Shown one piece after another: positions 19,754 to 30,222 of a DNA stretch of 30,337 nt. The DNA is taken from positions 1-30,337 of the forward strand of contig JBBBWG010004036.1 of assembly GCA_037176905.1 (NCBI GenBank), read 5' to 3'. The DNA is from Azolla pinnata (taxonomy: Eukaryota; Streptophyta; Polypodiopsida; Salviniales; Salviniaceae). The notes beneath the pieces are model-generated. The model did no database searches. It was not told the origin of the DNA and saw only the letters and a list, made by a program, of their open reading frames with translations. The position numbers were made by a program, and so were the translations under genes. Within the stretch, counting starts at the first letter, position 1, and each line of letters starts with the position of its first letter.

Positions 19754-22001
19754 TCAGATCACTTGCACTTGCGCAAAGCGAACATATACACGCCCCGAAT
19801 TGGAGATCCGAGCGGGGAAAACCTACCAACATCACCCAATGGACAAATGAAGAAGATAATGACAAATGAGTTTCAGAAGTCCTTTGTTAGTGACACCCCC
19901 TATCTTTTCCATTATTCGTTCGTTCATTCATTCATTTGACTGATTGATTGATTGATTGACTGGTTGATTGATTGATCTAGTTACTATCAAGGAAGAAAAA
20001 TAAATGCACTAACCTTCATCGCTTCTGCAGTGGCCTTCTCCTTCAAAGTGCCGATGAACCATTGCAGAGGGCCATCCTTAGGGCAAAACTCCACAACTCT
20101 TCCATCACCTAGATCAAACTTAGTGTGGCAGAGGGGACAAGTGATATGTGGCTCCCCATCTTCTTGTTCAGTTACCTAATGCAACACAGTCAATTGAAAT
20201 CATTGGCCATGGAAGCTTTCAAGTCTCGGAATCAAATTCAAGTTGCCAATGATATTCCATAAACACAAAAACATAGAATGCTTCCAATGCCTATGCAGAA
20301 TATTTACATACATCCATTCATACATACATAGGATTCAGTTCCTACATGAATCACGGGAAAGATTTCCATGAAAAAATAAAAATCGATCCATCCACTTCGG
20401 ACCGATGGAGAAAACATTTCTCTAACATGATATTCCATACAGAAATAAATATTTAATGCTTTAGAAGCCTGAGCAAACAGATATATGCAGAATCCAGTTC
20501 CCATATGAATCATGTGAATGATTCCCATGAAAACAGGTTTTTTGAGCAATCCATTTCAGACAGCTGGAGAAAACATTTCTCTAACATGATATTCCATACA
20601 CATACAAAATACAGAATGCTTTCTATGCCTGTGCAAACATCTATACAGAATCCACTTCCCATATGGAAGCATGGGAAAAGATTCCAGAGTATCCATTAGG
20701 TTCCCCTAAAGATTCCAGAGTATCCATTAGGTTCCCCTAAAGATTCTGTGATTTTTTCGCTGTTTCCGAGAAGATAGAAAAAGAAACTTCAAGGGATCGT
20801 AAGGATTGTTACCACCCTACAGATTATTTCAAAATCACTAAGGTTGCAATGATTCTCTGTCCAATATTCTGTTTCGATGCATGCGACAAGTGCATGAATA
20901 TATGTAATGTATGTATGTATGTGTGCATATATACATCCAGTGTACATACATACACATATAGATGGAGAGAAATATATACTGCAGTGCATGTATGCATGTG
21001 TGTTATGCATGTGCCCACCTTGCCTTCAATAATGGGGAACTTGCAAGAAGTGCAGTTGGCTTCTATAGCATAAAGAGAGGCCCCTTGTCTTACAAGCACA
21101 AAGCTATGAAACTCCACAAGCGAAAGAATGGTTGGATGAGAGGAGCATAAACAGGAATTCACCATTGATAAAGCTATCTCTCCATATATCAACAAACGGA
21201 CGGACTCACCCTTTGTTCTGGTGTATGATCGCCTTGTTTTTGCCTTCAGTCAGATCCGCGACAGAGGCAACCTGATCGAAACAGCAGAACCTTATGAAGC
21301 TACCACTTCAAGAGATTGATTGTCTTGGGGTTCAGAGGGTTTCAGGGTTTCAGGAAGCAGCTCAGGGGTTTCCGGAAAAGGGTTAAAACGAGCATCGCAG
21401 CGCAGAAAGGATAAGAAAACTGGAGAGACTTGATTTCCAAGTGTAGAATCCACATACACGGACCGCACCGCATTTCACATGCTCCTCTTTCCATTGAGAA
21501 GCGCATCGCAAAGGGAGCGGATTCTAGGGTTTCCAGTCGCCGGAGCATTGTAGGGCGTTTCATCGGAGGATCAGGGTTTCCAACGACTTCATGCGGGCGG
21601 ACAGACGGGACGAACAGGGAAAAACGGCACGCACAGATCGCAGGCATACGCAAAAGTGGCCATTTTGTTTTTGACAGGAGAGGAGGAGGAGCCGATCTAA
21701 ACGGAAAGAAAAAGAGAGAAACGCCGACGAGGATTACTACCTGTGTCCAGCCTTCGAAGGCAGCCTCGTTCCCTTTCATGATGCGGCGGAGGCCGTCGGC
21801 GGAGGCTTTGCGGGCGGATCGGCCTCTGCCCCGCTGCGGGGGGACGTTTCGCGCACAGAAGACCCTAAACCTTCGCCGAGGAGGAGGAGGAGCATGGCGG
21901 AGCAGCAGAGAAGGAGGCCGGAGGAGCTCCGTGTGATTCTTGTGGCTGCGGAGCAGGAAGAGGGGCGGGGAGGAGGAGGAGAGCAGCAGCGCCGCCGCCA
22001 T
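19754..22001 (-). CDS. Plastid Rieske-like domain protein, 5 exons, altered ligands
   Basis: Exons on minus: 22001-21741, 21271-21210, 21103-21019, 20175-20014, 19822-19754. All junctions are GT-AG and the joined frame closes: 639 nt, 212 residues. Residues 1 to about 55 (MAAALLLSSSSPPLFLLRSH and an Arg/Pro/Ser-rich stretch) look like a chloroplast transit peptide. From about 88 to 212 is a Rieske-like fold: FVLVRQGASLYAIEANCTSC, CPLCHTKFDLGDGRVVEFCP, and the end KVFPARISNSGRVYV. The classic ligands are C-x-H and C-x-x-H. Here they read C125-T-S127-C128 and C149-P-L-C152-H153, so both histidine positions are replaced and a C-x2-C pair appears on each side. Plant plastid proteins with a Rieske domain lacking ligands exist (PSB33 is one), but I cannot place this one. 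Cluster binding is uncertain: 2Fe-2S by four Cys, zinc, or none. Exons 1 and 4 are strong; exon 5 is inferred from frame and family-like sequence. Confidence 0.8.
20251..20700. repeat. Tandem repeat of about 160-180 bp in an intron of the Rieske-like gene
   Basis: The word GATATTCCATA starts at 20251, 20429 and 20588, each time followed by CAGAATGCTTT-like, CAAACA-like and GAATC(C/A)(A/G)(G/C)TTCCCATATG-like blocks. AGAAAACATTTCTCTAACAT precedes the second and third copies identically. The array fills about half of the 843-base third intron. Confidence 0.85.
20679..20740. repeat. 31-bp perfect tandem duplication in the same intron
   Basis: AGATTCCAGAGTATCCATTA and the following 11 bases (20679-20709) are repeated immediately at 20710-20740 without change. 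Confidence 0.95.
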
Positions 22002-22145
22002 CGCTGTCGATCGGAGAAGATAAGACGGAAAGAAGAAGAAAGAAAAGAAAGAAGAAGAAGAAGGAACTCTGCAGATCTCTCGGAGTTCAAGAAAACGGTC
22101 AAAGTCGGATTCGAACTCGGGTTCATTTTGGCAAGTAGCAAGTTC

Positions 22146-22198
22146 ATGAAGAAGAAGAAGAAGAAGTAGAAGAAGAAGAAGAAGAAGAAGAAGAAGTG
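22146..22198. repeat. (GAA)n tract upstream of the Rieske-like gene
   Basis: About 16 GAA/AAG units lie roughly 145-195 bases upstream of the Rieske-like start codon, giving a TTC-rich strand in the direction of transcription. Pyrimidine tracts of this type are frequent in plant leaders and core promoters. Confidence 0.85.
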
Positions 22199-24146
22199 AA
22201 GTTCCAACACTGAGACAGACAGACAGAGACAAGTTCTTTTTGGGATTCAATTCGTTCCGGCTTCGATCTCTTACGGAAAATTCGTTTTGCGGGTTCACAG
22301 GAAATGCGAGCGCGATCCCGCGAACTCGCGGTTCGGTTCGGCTTCTTTCCGTCCGCAATTTAGTCGATCGACAATCGAGCTGCTGAATTCAGTCGATCGA
22401 CGATCGAGCTGCCGAATTTTAGCCCGATTCTCGCGGTTTTACGCGGGGCGTGGCTCCGGAACGATTATGCAGTGCGATCTCGAGATTGGGGGGAGAGTAT
22501 TGATGTCATGGTTTTATTGTAGTCTCGGTTCACATATTCACGTTCGATGTTTTCGGCAACTGCGAATATAACAATCTGTGTATGCGATTAAACGCTTAAC
22601 CCTAACTAAGCCCAAAGCGAACGGCGGCATCTGTATCGGAAACACGAACAAAGGGAAATATTACAACAACATACGCATCTGATCGGACGCCTGACCCTGA
22701 GCCCAAAAGCAAAGCGACGTTTTATACTGCAACGCGAAACGAAGGGGCATATATAAAAGCGATGCACGAGGCGAACTATCCACGACCGAAAGAAAACCCT
22801 CCTCTGCTGCTGCCGATGTCGACAGTGAATCATCATGCCACGAGATCGAGCTGGGGAATGGCAGAAGCCGGAACGATAGATTACGTGCATCACAAGATTA
22901 GCGCGGTGGCTTGCGGATCGAGCGCGCTAATCTCATTCATTAGGAAGCAAAATGTGTCCTTAATTCACAACCTCCAACCATAATCTCCTCGCTAATCTTG
23001 TTGATTAGGGTTCCTTAATCACATTCTTGGGTCATTAACCTCATATGTTTATCTGTTCTCTGCCAAAACCCTAGCGATGGCGAACAGACTCTCAAACCCT
23101 AGCGATGGTGCTCTGCGCGCCGGAGGATGCTGGCATCCCTCCCAGGCCAGATCAGCAAGGACTGTTCGTACCGTGCTTATCCTCTCATCTACGGAGCTAT
23201 GGGGATTCTGTTGATCTGGAAAGAGAACGCAAAAGAAGTGCTTCACCGGCACAATTCGGTAGCAGAGATCCTTGGGATCTGTCCTTTTGGTCTTAGGAAT
23301 GCACCTTCCGTGAGAATAGATCTCAGCATGTGCTTGCCATCTATACCCACCGGGAGCTATGGTGATGGAGCCTTCATCTGATCCTTCCGCAGTGGCCGAG
23401 ATGCGGATTATGTATTGGAAGGGCCAGAGGAATTGCATGCATGCAAGCTCAGATCTAGCGTAGATGTTGTTGTCTTGTACAAAGAGCTATGGCGAGCTAG
23501 CAGATGTGGAAAGAAAGGCAGATGAATCCATTCTTGTTGCATGTATATCTACATATACCACAGTGGATTCTCTATGGAGGAAATGTGGCTCGGAGGGCGG
23601 TTCCAGAAGGAAGGAATCTTCCTCATCAGTCCAAACCCTAAAAACCCCAGGTACATGCTCAATGCTCTCTAAACCCTAAATATCCGAAACCCTAGCTACA
23701 TGCTCGTTGCTCACTAATTAGTGCATATATGTATGCAAACAAGTATCAGTTAATCCACCCGATTCTCCTTCCAGCTCCACAATCCTTATCATGAATGCCC
23801 ATCATCGTCAAGCCGCCACAAAGATGCAGTCGGATCGGACTTAGCGATGCAGAACCGGCGAATTATAGATAGCCAGCTGAGCCTGGTGTATCAGTTCGCT
23901 AGAGAGATGCGATTGTATACGCATGTGCAGTGGAAAGATTACACGCATGCAAATGAATGCCGGTCGAGCCTAGTGCAGTGTTTCAAACTCAGCATCACGA
24001 AGCAATGGATCGATTGCACACGCTTTCCCGGGGTTATGCATCATCAGGGTGGGACTTTTATTACAATCATCAGAGACGCAGTACAACATGCTAATTCGAC
24101 GGATCCGGATAAGAAGCCGATGATCCCATGGTAACCTTTTGTGGTT
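22199..24146. other. Intergenic DNA, no recognised gene
   Basis: A 29-bp direct duplication (AGTCGATCGACAATCGAGCT and nine more bases) lies at 22362-22419. CCCTAA/CCCTAG words occur at about 22600, 23070, 23095, 23636, 23670 and 23690. Frames in 23049-23440 and 23847-24134 have ordinary composition but no family signature, and I do not call them. Confidence 0.45.
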
Positions 24147-24572
24147 TTTAGTTTTTTTAACACCATCCTCTTTGTATGGGCCGAGCCCATCAGAGGAGGA
24201 GGAGGAGGAGGAGGAGACGATGTTGTATGCACCATAACGTGCATTTGTGATCCGTGGGCATGGGAGAGTGATGGAATTGTCGGAAAGGAACCTGAACTCG
24301 GCGGCACTCGAGGGCTCGAAATCGGCCTCGACCAGGAAGTACTGCTCATCGCCTTCATCGCGCCACTCGAGAGGCCGCCCGCTGTCTGTGTTGATGACGA
24401 TGATTCGCGTGTCATTCACTGCGAGGTATAGGCGGAACTCCTCAGTGATGCGTGTGAACTCATGCCTGGCGGCATCTTTTGCATCCTCGATGAGGCGAAT
24501 GTAGTAAGTGGAGTTGGTCTCATCCCACTCTGGAGCCAGATAGTAACCATTTGTGCTGCCATTGCCTTGGGA
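24147..24572 (-). CDS. Exon of an unrecognised protein, paralogue of 26308-26505
   Basis: The minus strand, read from about 24560, gives TNGYYLAPEWDETNSTYYIR, then LIEDAKDAARHEFTRITEEF, RLYLAVNDTRIIVINTDSGR and PLEWRDEGDEQYFLVEADFE. It then has a conserved-looking core SITLPCPRITNARYGAYNIV, a poly-Ser run encoded by GAG repeats (about 24194-24217 on plus) and GLGPYKEDG. Codon use is that of a real exon and charged and hydrophobic residues alternate as in a beta-rich domain. A 3' splice site may sit at GGCAG near 24557. Downstream of GPYKEDG the frame becomes AAA-rich and probably leaves the exon. The core matches a plus-strand exon 2 kb away. I do not recognise the family. Exact ends are not fixed. 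Confidence 0.4.
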
Positions 24573-24639
24573 TTAGAGCTTGTATCCATTTGTTCACAAG
24601 ACTGATAATATGAGTATGGTAAAAACACTATTCTAAAGC

Positions 24640-24966
24640 GTGACGGTGTCAACATGGCAAAGTATATTCACAAGACTGATGAGGCACAAGAGTACAAAGG
24701 TAGATGTGAACATGGTGACAGTATTCACAAGATTGAGGATGTTAACTTGGTAGACAGTATTCACAAGACTGATGGTGTTAACATGGTAGACAGTATTCCA
24801 CAAGACTGATGGTGTTAACATGGTAGACAGTATTCACAAGACTGATGATGTTAACATGGTAAAAGCAGTATTCTGAAGCCTGATGGTGCTAACATGGTAA
24901 ACTATATTCACAAGACTGATGAGGCAAAAGAGTACAAAGGTAGATGTTAACGTGGTAGACAGTATT
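24640..24966. repeat. 36-bp minisatellite with longer variant units at both ends
   Basis: The unit is ATTCACAAGACTGATGGTGT followed by TAACATGGTAGACAGT, repeated about six times with small changes. Longer versions (57-59 bases, containing GAGTACAAAGGTAGATGT) occur near the start (24667-24723) and near the end (about 24906-24964), bracketing the standard units. Confidence 0.9.
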
Positions 24967-26307
24967 GACAAGGCGAAAAACCCAGACCCATTGCAGGTTG
25001 TCTATAGTAATTCATGAGAGACCCGATTTCAGGTTCTGAAAGAATAATATCCATGAAAGACCCATTTGCAGGTTCTGATGATAACAATGATGGAGAGGGA
25101 AGGCCAAGCCATTACCTTCCCAGTGGATTAAGAGTTGAAAATGTGTTATAGAGATCAGAGACCCTTGCAACGTATAAGATCCTGAGATGATGATGATGAT
25201 GGTGATGATGATGATGATTAATTTTGCAGAGGATGTATAGGCTGGAGAAAAAAGCAAAGGAAGAGATGGGGATAAGGTTTTAGCCAGACCTAAGTAAATG
25301 TGTACAGTCAGGAGGACTTGTGTGTCTCTTTTCCTGAACCGAGAAGAAACACATCTCTGTGGCTGGACAAGGAGATCAACGGCGGCACGTTGCTATTGTA
25401 CTCTAATCGGGTTGTACTGCTTTGGTACGAACAGAAGCTTTGCGCGAAACAGGTACAAGTTCCCATTCGCTTGACCTGTCAACCAATCACTTGCATCAGA
25501 TTACCTTTCGACGGTATCCTCTTATCATTTTTTTGGCATTGTTGTCTACTCTTGTGACATGTGCTCATCGCTCGATGCTTCAATTCGGACAAGTTCGAGG
25601 TCCCAGAGAACTCAACATAAAAGGGCCCCACTCCGATGACCATTTTCTGAGGAATGGCTGCGATTTCATGATGGACATATCCAGATCTGATTAAGAGATG
25701 GTGGCTTAGCATCTTTCTAAGCTAGAATTAGATGTTTGCTTCCGGAGTGGATCAGCGCACGAGCTGGAAGAGGAGAAAAGACAAAAGCTCAAGCATTTGG
25801 GTTGAAAATGTCAACTGCCGGCGAGTTTAAGCAGGGTGGCTGCAAGAAGAAGTCAAGCAAAGGCGTGACTGATGATAGATCGGGGCCTCTCTTATCCACA
25901 GCGGCGGTTGCTCGGCGGTTGGGCGGTTGCCTCTATAAAACACAAGATCAAAGGCCTCGACACCCAGAGCTACAATCTCCTTCGAGCCTCTAATCAGATC
26001 TCCAATTATATACTAATACTACGGTGCAAACTCCAGCTATCCAACTGCATTGTAACTTGTGGCACTTTCGGCTACGAATCGATCCGCGAATAGCTGATTC
26101 GAGGCAGCGGGACTAGTACACAAAGGTATTCCTCTAATCAACAAAATCGTTCGTTAGCAGTCGTAGCTTAACATGTAGACTGCATGGGCGGCGTGTTGTC
26201 CACTTTCATTCAACTATATGGTTGGATATGGTTGGTGTTGCATTAGGGCCCTCAAGTGGCATGTCCAGGAGGAGGGTGGGGCTCGGCTCTTGGCTCCGCG
26301 GTATTAG
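24967..26307. other. Unassigned DNA between the two paralogous exons
   Basis: No known family is visible. GACCC(A/G)-TTTGCAGGTT(C/G)-type words recur at about 24987, 25020 and 25060, and a (GAT)n microsatellite lies at about 25187-25219. Frames at 25330-25455 (NTSLWLDKEINGGTLLLYSN...) and 25872-26093 have exon-like composition and GT or AG neighbours but no motif I know. They could be further exons of the gene that ends at 26505. Confidence 0.35.
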
Positions 26308-26505
26308 TTCGAGTTTTCGCCCGCGGATTCTATTCTCTTGCCTTGCCCTCGTATCGCCAATGTGCGTTGCCAGGCTTATCATCTCGTCTCAGTCGGTAGC
26401 TCTGGACTTGGCCCTTACGAAGCCGAGGATGGCGCTGTCTATCTAACGCCTGCGATCGACAACCTCATGCCCTTCACCCTCGCTGTCGCCAACACGACCG
26501 TGTAA
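26308..26505 (+). CDS. Terminal exon (or pseudogene piece) of an unrecognised protein, paralogue of 24147-24572
   Basis: After an AG at 26306-26307 the plus strand reads FEFSPADSILLPCPRIANVR, then CQAYHLVSVGSSGLGPYEAE and DGAVYLTPAIDNLMPFTLAV, ending ANTTV and TAA 26503-26505. The core LLPCPRIANVRCQAYHLVS...GLGPYEAEDG matches TLPCPRITNARYGAYNIVS...GLGPYKEDG of the minus-strand exon. Weak similarity continues upstream in the same frame (ALKWHVQEEG against PLEWRDEGDE), but a TAG at 26305-26307 interrupts it. Either the TAG is the end of an intron or this copy is broken. Codon use is GC-rich, like the true genes of the window. Confidence 0.4.
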   Translation, partial: FEFSPADSILLPCPRIANVRCQAYHLVSVGSSGLGPYEAEDGAVYLTPAIDNLMPFTLAVANTTV

Positions 26506-26969
26506 TTCTCCGTTATTACTACTCGTAGCAGTACTAATAATAAAGCAGTTGCTCAAATTTGCGCAACATGATTTGCACGGAGTCTTTGTAATGAAACATC
26601 CTTGGATTTCTTTGCTTCATCCATCCATTTGATTAAGTACCGCGTTTCGTGTTCGGTGGAGGCTTCTAGGTTTGTCACAACACATGGGTACTGGTTCGTT
26701 TTGATTGATTGTCCCATGGATGTGTCGTTTGATCCAAATAGCGTTCAATGGTTACTGAGTTGGATGCTTCTAGGTTTGTCACAACACATGGAGATCAGCT
26801 CTTTGATTGTCCCATGGAAGTGGCTTTTGATCCAAATAGCTTCACGTGTGACCATCCGGTTGTGTCTAGGTATTCCAAGAGATCACTTTGTTTTCGAGTC
26901 TAGATATGTATTTGCGATCTAATGTGTTTCCAGACAAATCTGCATCTACAGACACACAAAGCTGTTATT
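26506..26969. other. Unassigned DNA with a 104-bp direct duplication
   Basis: Bases 26658-26738 and 26762-26842 are diverged direct copies, period about 104. Both contain GCTTCTAGGTTTGTCACAAC, then a GATTGTCCCATGGA word and TTTGATCCAAATAGC. No known protein family is visible. Confidence 0.7.
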
Positions 26970-27310
26970 AACATGCTCTTTGTTGTTACTACGCTAGACA
27001 TTGCATTTGCAGTGAAGAGTAGTAAGTAAAATCAACTTAACCCTCGATACCAAACATCAGTATGTGATTGAGATGATATTGAGATCTCTAAATGGAACAA
27101 CAGTTAAGTGTCCGTGCTTGGGCAGCGGTGACGCCTATTTAAATAAATGCATCGATTCTGGCTAATATTCTAATAGTAGGAAAGTTTACCTCAAGGTACA
27201 TTTCTCAATTTATTGGGGGTATGGATTACATTGAGACCGAATATATTGCAACTACTGAAACATGCCAAGAAGTAGTATGGCTTTCTTGACTAGCTTGTAA
27301 CATGGGTATA
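26970..27310 (+). mobile_element. Decayed Ty1-copia RNase H fragment
   Basis: In pieces and in different frames the plus strand reads LDIAFAVKSS, TKHQYVIEMILRSLNGTTVK, CLGSGDAYLNKCIDSG followed by a stop, NSRK, and ETEYIATTETCQEVVWLS followed by a stop. These match in order the copia stretch PDIAFAV...KHWxxVKxILRYLxGT...YTDSD...DSRKSTSGY...TEAEYxAxxEACKExxWL. It is in opposite orientation to the copia fragment at 15790-17555 and much more decayed, so it is a separate, older insertion. Confidence 0.75.
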
Positions 27311-28489
27311 TTGTCTACGCTATCGCACATATTTGTTCTTGTCGTTTTAGTTTTAAGGGTTTCGATATACAGTCCAAACGAAAGGAAACTGTGCCACTTT
27401 TGGATTCACATGTACAATCGAATCGACTCTCATAGAGTGCACATCGCTGAATCGGATCGTTCTGCCCTGTTGAATGAGCAATCGGCCAACCACAAAGCTC
27501 GTCGGGCATTAATTTAAGTTACGTCTCAGATGTCAACGTGACCGAATTGAAGATTTCGGCGTAGGTGTTCAATCTTGTAAAGCCCAATTCACCATCAAGT
27601 GCTTAAACAACCGTGTATATGTCGCATCGTTCTTGACTTCCATGAGCAAGCTATGGGGAACCCTGATTCTCAAAAGATTCATCGTCGGAAAAGGAGCACA
27701 TATAGTGTATAGCTACTATCAACATTCGTAATCATCTCCTCGTTCATCGAGAGGCCACCGTCGATCGCAATGTCGTCACTTGAGACATAATCTATTAACA
27801 CAATCGATTCGGCAATCGGATCACGATCATTGCATCCCATTACAACCACATAATATATGCATATATATATGGGTTCGCTAGATTCAATATATGATTCAGA
27901 CTATGCACCTTCACGTTACCGCTATACACGATGAGCCTCAATCGTATGCATAATGGGAATGCTAATCACAAGTTATTGATGATGATCATCCTTTTGGCAT
28001 CATCGCTAATAATAATCGCATCATTTCTGTTCGACGGTGTTTCGAGGGCGGCCGGATCTCCCACGTACAACAGGTAAACCATGCATGGCTTGTGATCTAA
28101 TAATGCACAATTATCGTTGCGCTGTACTTTGGTCGGATTACAAAACTGAGATTGATAACTATGTAATCGGTCGTTTGAATTCACTTATTGATTTAATTCT
28201 TTTTCGAGAAAATATGTTCTTCGATTAGCGAAGTAGACATCAATGATAAGCCATGGATATCATATGAAACACAATGTAACATTTTCTCCCAGTTAGCAAC
28301 CATACTAATCCCAAGTAGGCATGCAACAACAGCTGATTGCGGAAGAGTCTGCAACAAAGAAATTAGCCCATCGAAGAGTCCATAGAAGACATCCCGCATT
28401 GTGGCAACCCAGCAAATTGAAATTTTCCCAGCCTGGGGAAGATGAAACACATCTAATTACCCGAGAATTGGTTGTTTGAATAATGGGAA
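27311..28489. other. Unassigned AT-rich DNA
   Basis: Nothing recognised. The minus frame at 28450-28193 (LPQAGKISICWVATMRDVFY and so on) has exon-like composition but no known motif. Continuing decay of the copia piece up to about 27450 is possible. Confidence 0.4.
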
Positions 28490-29456
28490 AATAACCAAAA
28501 AACTCCTAATGAATCGATTGAATTGTAATGCCTACTGAAATTAGAAATTACGTATTAACGCCTAGTTTTCGATGAATTCCTAATCACTTCAAGCCAATCG
28601 ATTCTATCTTTCTATTCTCGTGTTCATTGATTCATATAATCTTCCTAATGTTGTTTACTAATTGCTTCTAATTCCTCTTGTTGTTTGCTAATCAATTCCC
28701 TTACAGTACTTGATTAACAGAAGTTAGTAATTTTAGACTCTAATTAATTTGTTGTTGATAAATTAATTAGGCGTTAATTCATCAATTAATCAGTTGAGAG
28801 ATAAAGCTAGGTGTTAGTAATTTCTAATTTTACTTGGCATTAAAATGCAAGTAATCAAATTGTTTGGCGTTTTTTCTGGTAATTTTCTACCTTGAATTAT
28901 ATATATCTTGCTAACTTTGAATCATGAGAGAATAAACTGAGGTGTTAATCAGTAATTTCTAATTTTATTAGGTATTAAAATACAAATAATCTGTGTTTTT
29001 CTTGGTAATTTTTTTCTCCCTTGAATTTTATATATATAGTTAATTTTGAGTGTGAGATATAGCTAGGCATTAATCAGTAATTTCTAATTTAAATCAGCGT
29101 TAAAATGCAAGTAATTAATTTGTTCAGCATTGCTTTTTAATTTTATCCGTTTAATTAATTATATGTATATATATTAGATAGATAGATAGATGGATTATTC
29201 AACGGAAAAAAATTACCAAAACAAATTGATTGCTTGCACTTTAACACCTACTAAAATTAGAAAGTGCTAATTAGCGCCTAGCTTCTAATCAATTTGTTAA
29301 GCATTATTTTGGTAATTTTCTCTCTTGAAGTATATATCTCCCCATATATGAAGATAACGCTAGGGGTTAATCAGCAATTTCTAATTTTAGTAGGCATTAA
29401 AGTGCGAGCAATCAATATGTTCAGTATTGTTTTGGTAATTTTATCCCTTGAATGAA

Positions 29457-29507
<51 letters not shown>

Positions 29508-29735
29508 CAAATAATTCATCGGAAAAAAATGACCAAAACAATGCTTATCAAAAGTTGATTGCTTGCGCTTGAACGCCCACTAAAATTAGAAATTGCTAAT
29601 TAACGCCTAACTTTATTCCTCACTCACACTAGGCGTTAATCAGTGATTTCTCATTATAGTCGGCATTAAAGTGCAAGCAATCAATTTGCTAAGCATTGTT
29701 TCGGCAATTTTTTGTGCTGAATTATCTTACCTTAT
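28490..29735. mobile_element. Cluster of fold-back (MITE-like) elements
   Basis: An element of about 90 bases recurs in both orientations. In one orientation it reads TTAATCAG(T/C)AATTTCTAAT, then TTTAGTAGGCATTAAAGTGC, AAGCAATCAAT-TTGTT and GCATTGTTTTGGTAATTTT. Copies in this orientation lie at about 28800-28890, 28950-29020, 29070-29150, 29365-29445 and 29635-29715. Inverted copies lie at about 28493-28575, 29205-29285 and 29525-29610. Facing copies (29205-29285 with 29365-29445; 29525-29610 with 29635-29715) would fold into long hairpins with short AT-rich loops. No coding capacity is present. Ends are ragged and no clean target duplication could be seen. Confidence 0.75.
29459..29503. repeat. 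(AT)n(AG)n microsatellite
   Basis: About 10 AT units pass directly into about 12 AG units between two fold-back elements. Confidence 0.93.
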
Positions 29736-29762
29736 CTTATCTATATCTATCTATATATTCAT

Positions 29763-30184
29763 GAGCCTTTGCCCTGGCACGCTTGTAGAAGTCACATAAT
29801 AACCGTGGTGCAATCGTATAGTGCGGTACATCATATATATAAGGTTCATAATAACCGTGGTGCAACTGTATAGTGCGATAAATCATGTATATATATATAT
29901 ATATTAGATAGATAGATAAATATTATAATAATATTTATTGTATACATAAGTCATAAATATTGCGGTACATCATATATATATATATTAGATAGATAGATAA
30001 ATATATACAATAATTGTATATATACATGTATATATTAGATAGGGTTATTTATCTATCTATATATATTAACTAGCCTCTACCCTGGCACGCTTGTATAAGT
30101 CACGTAATAACCTTGGTGCAACTGTACGGTGTGGTATATATTATATATATATACAGATAGATAGATAGATAGATAGATAGATTG
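29763..30184. repeat. Direct duplication with AT and GATA microsatellites
   Basis: CCTGGCACGCTTGTA(G/T)AAGT followed by CAC(A/G)TAATAACC(G/T)TGGTGCAA occurs at about 29772 and again at about 30080, about 309 bases apart; a shorter copy (ATAATAACCGTGGTGCAACT) lies at 29849. Between and after them are TATATA runs and TAGATAGATAGATA runs (about 29905, 29985, 30157-30184). Confidence 0.85.
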
Positions 30185-30222
30185 ATGGGGTGCGATTTGT
30201 TGCTAAAACATTTTGGGTGCAG

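Noticed and set aside
21776-22210. Poly-Phe and poly-Leu open frames on the minus strand
   Set aside because: They are readings of the GAA tract and of the GC-rich first exon of the Rieske-like gene in wrong frames.
23049-23438. 129-codon minus-strand frame
   Set aside because: No recognisable domain; plus-strand frames over the same bases are equally open, as expected by chance at this composition.
28193-28450. 85-codon minus-strand frame with hydrophobic stretches
   Set aside because: Could be an exon, but no family signature or partner exon was seen, so it is only mentioned in the region note.
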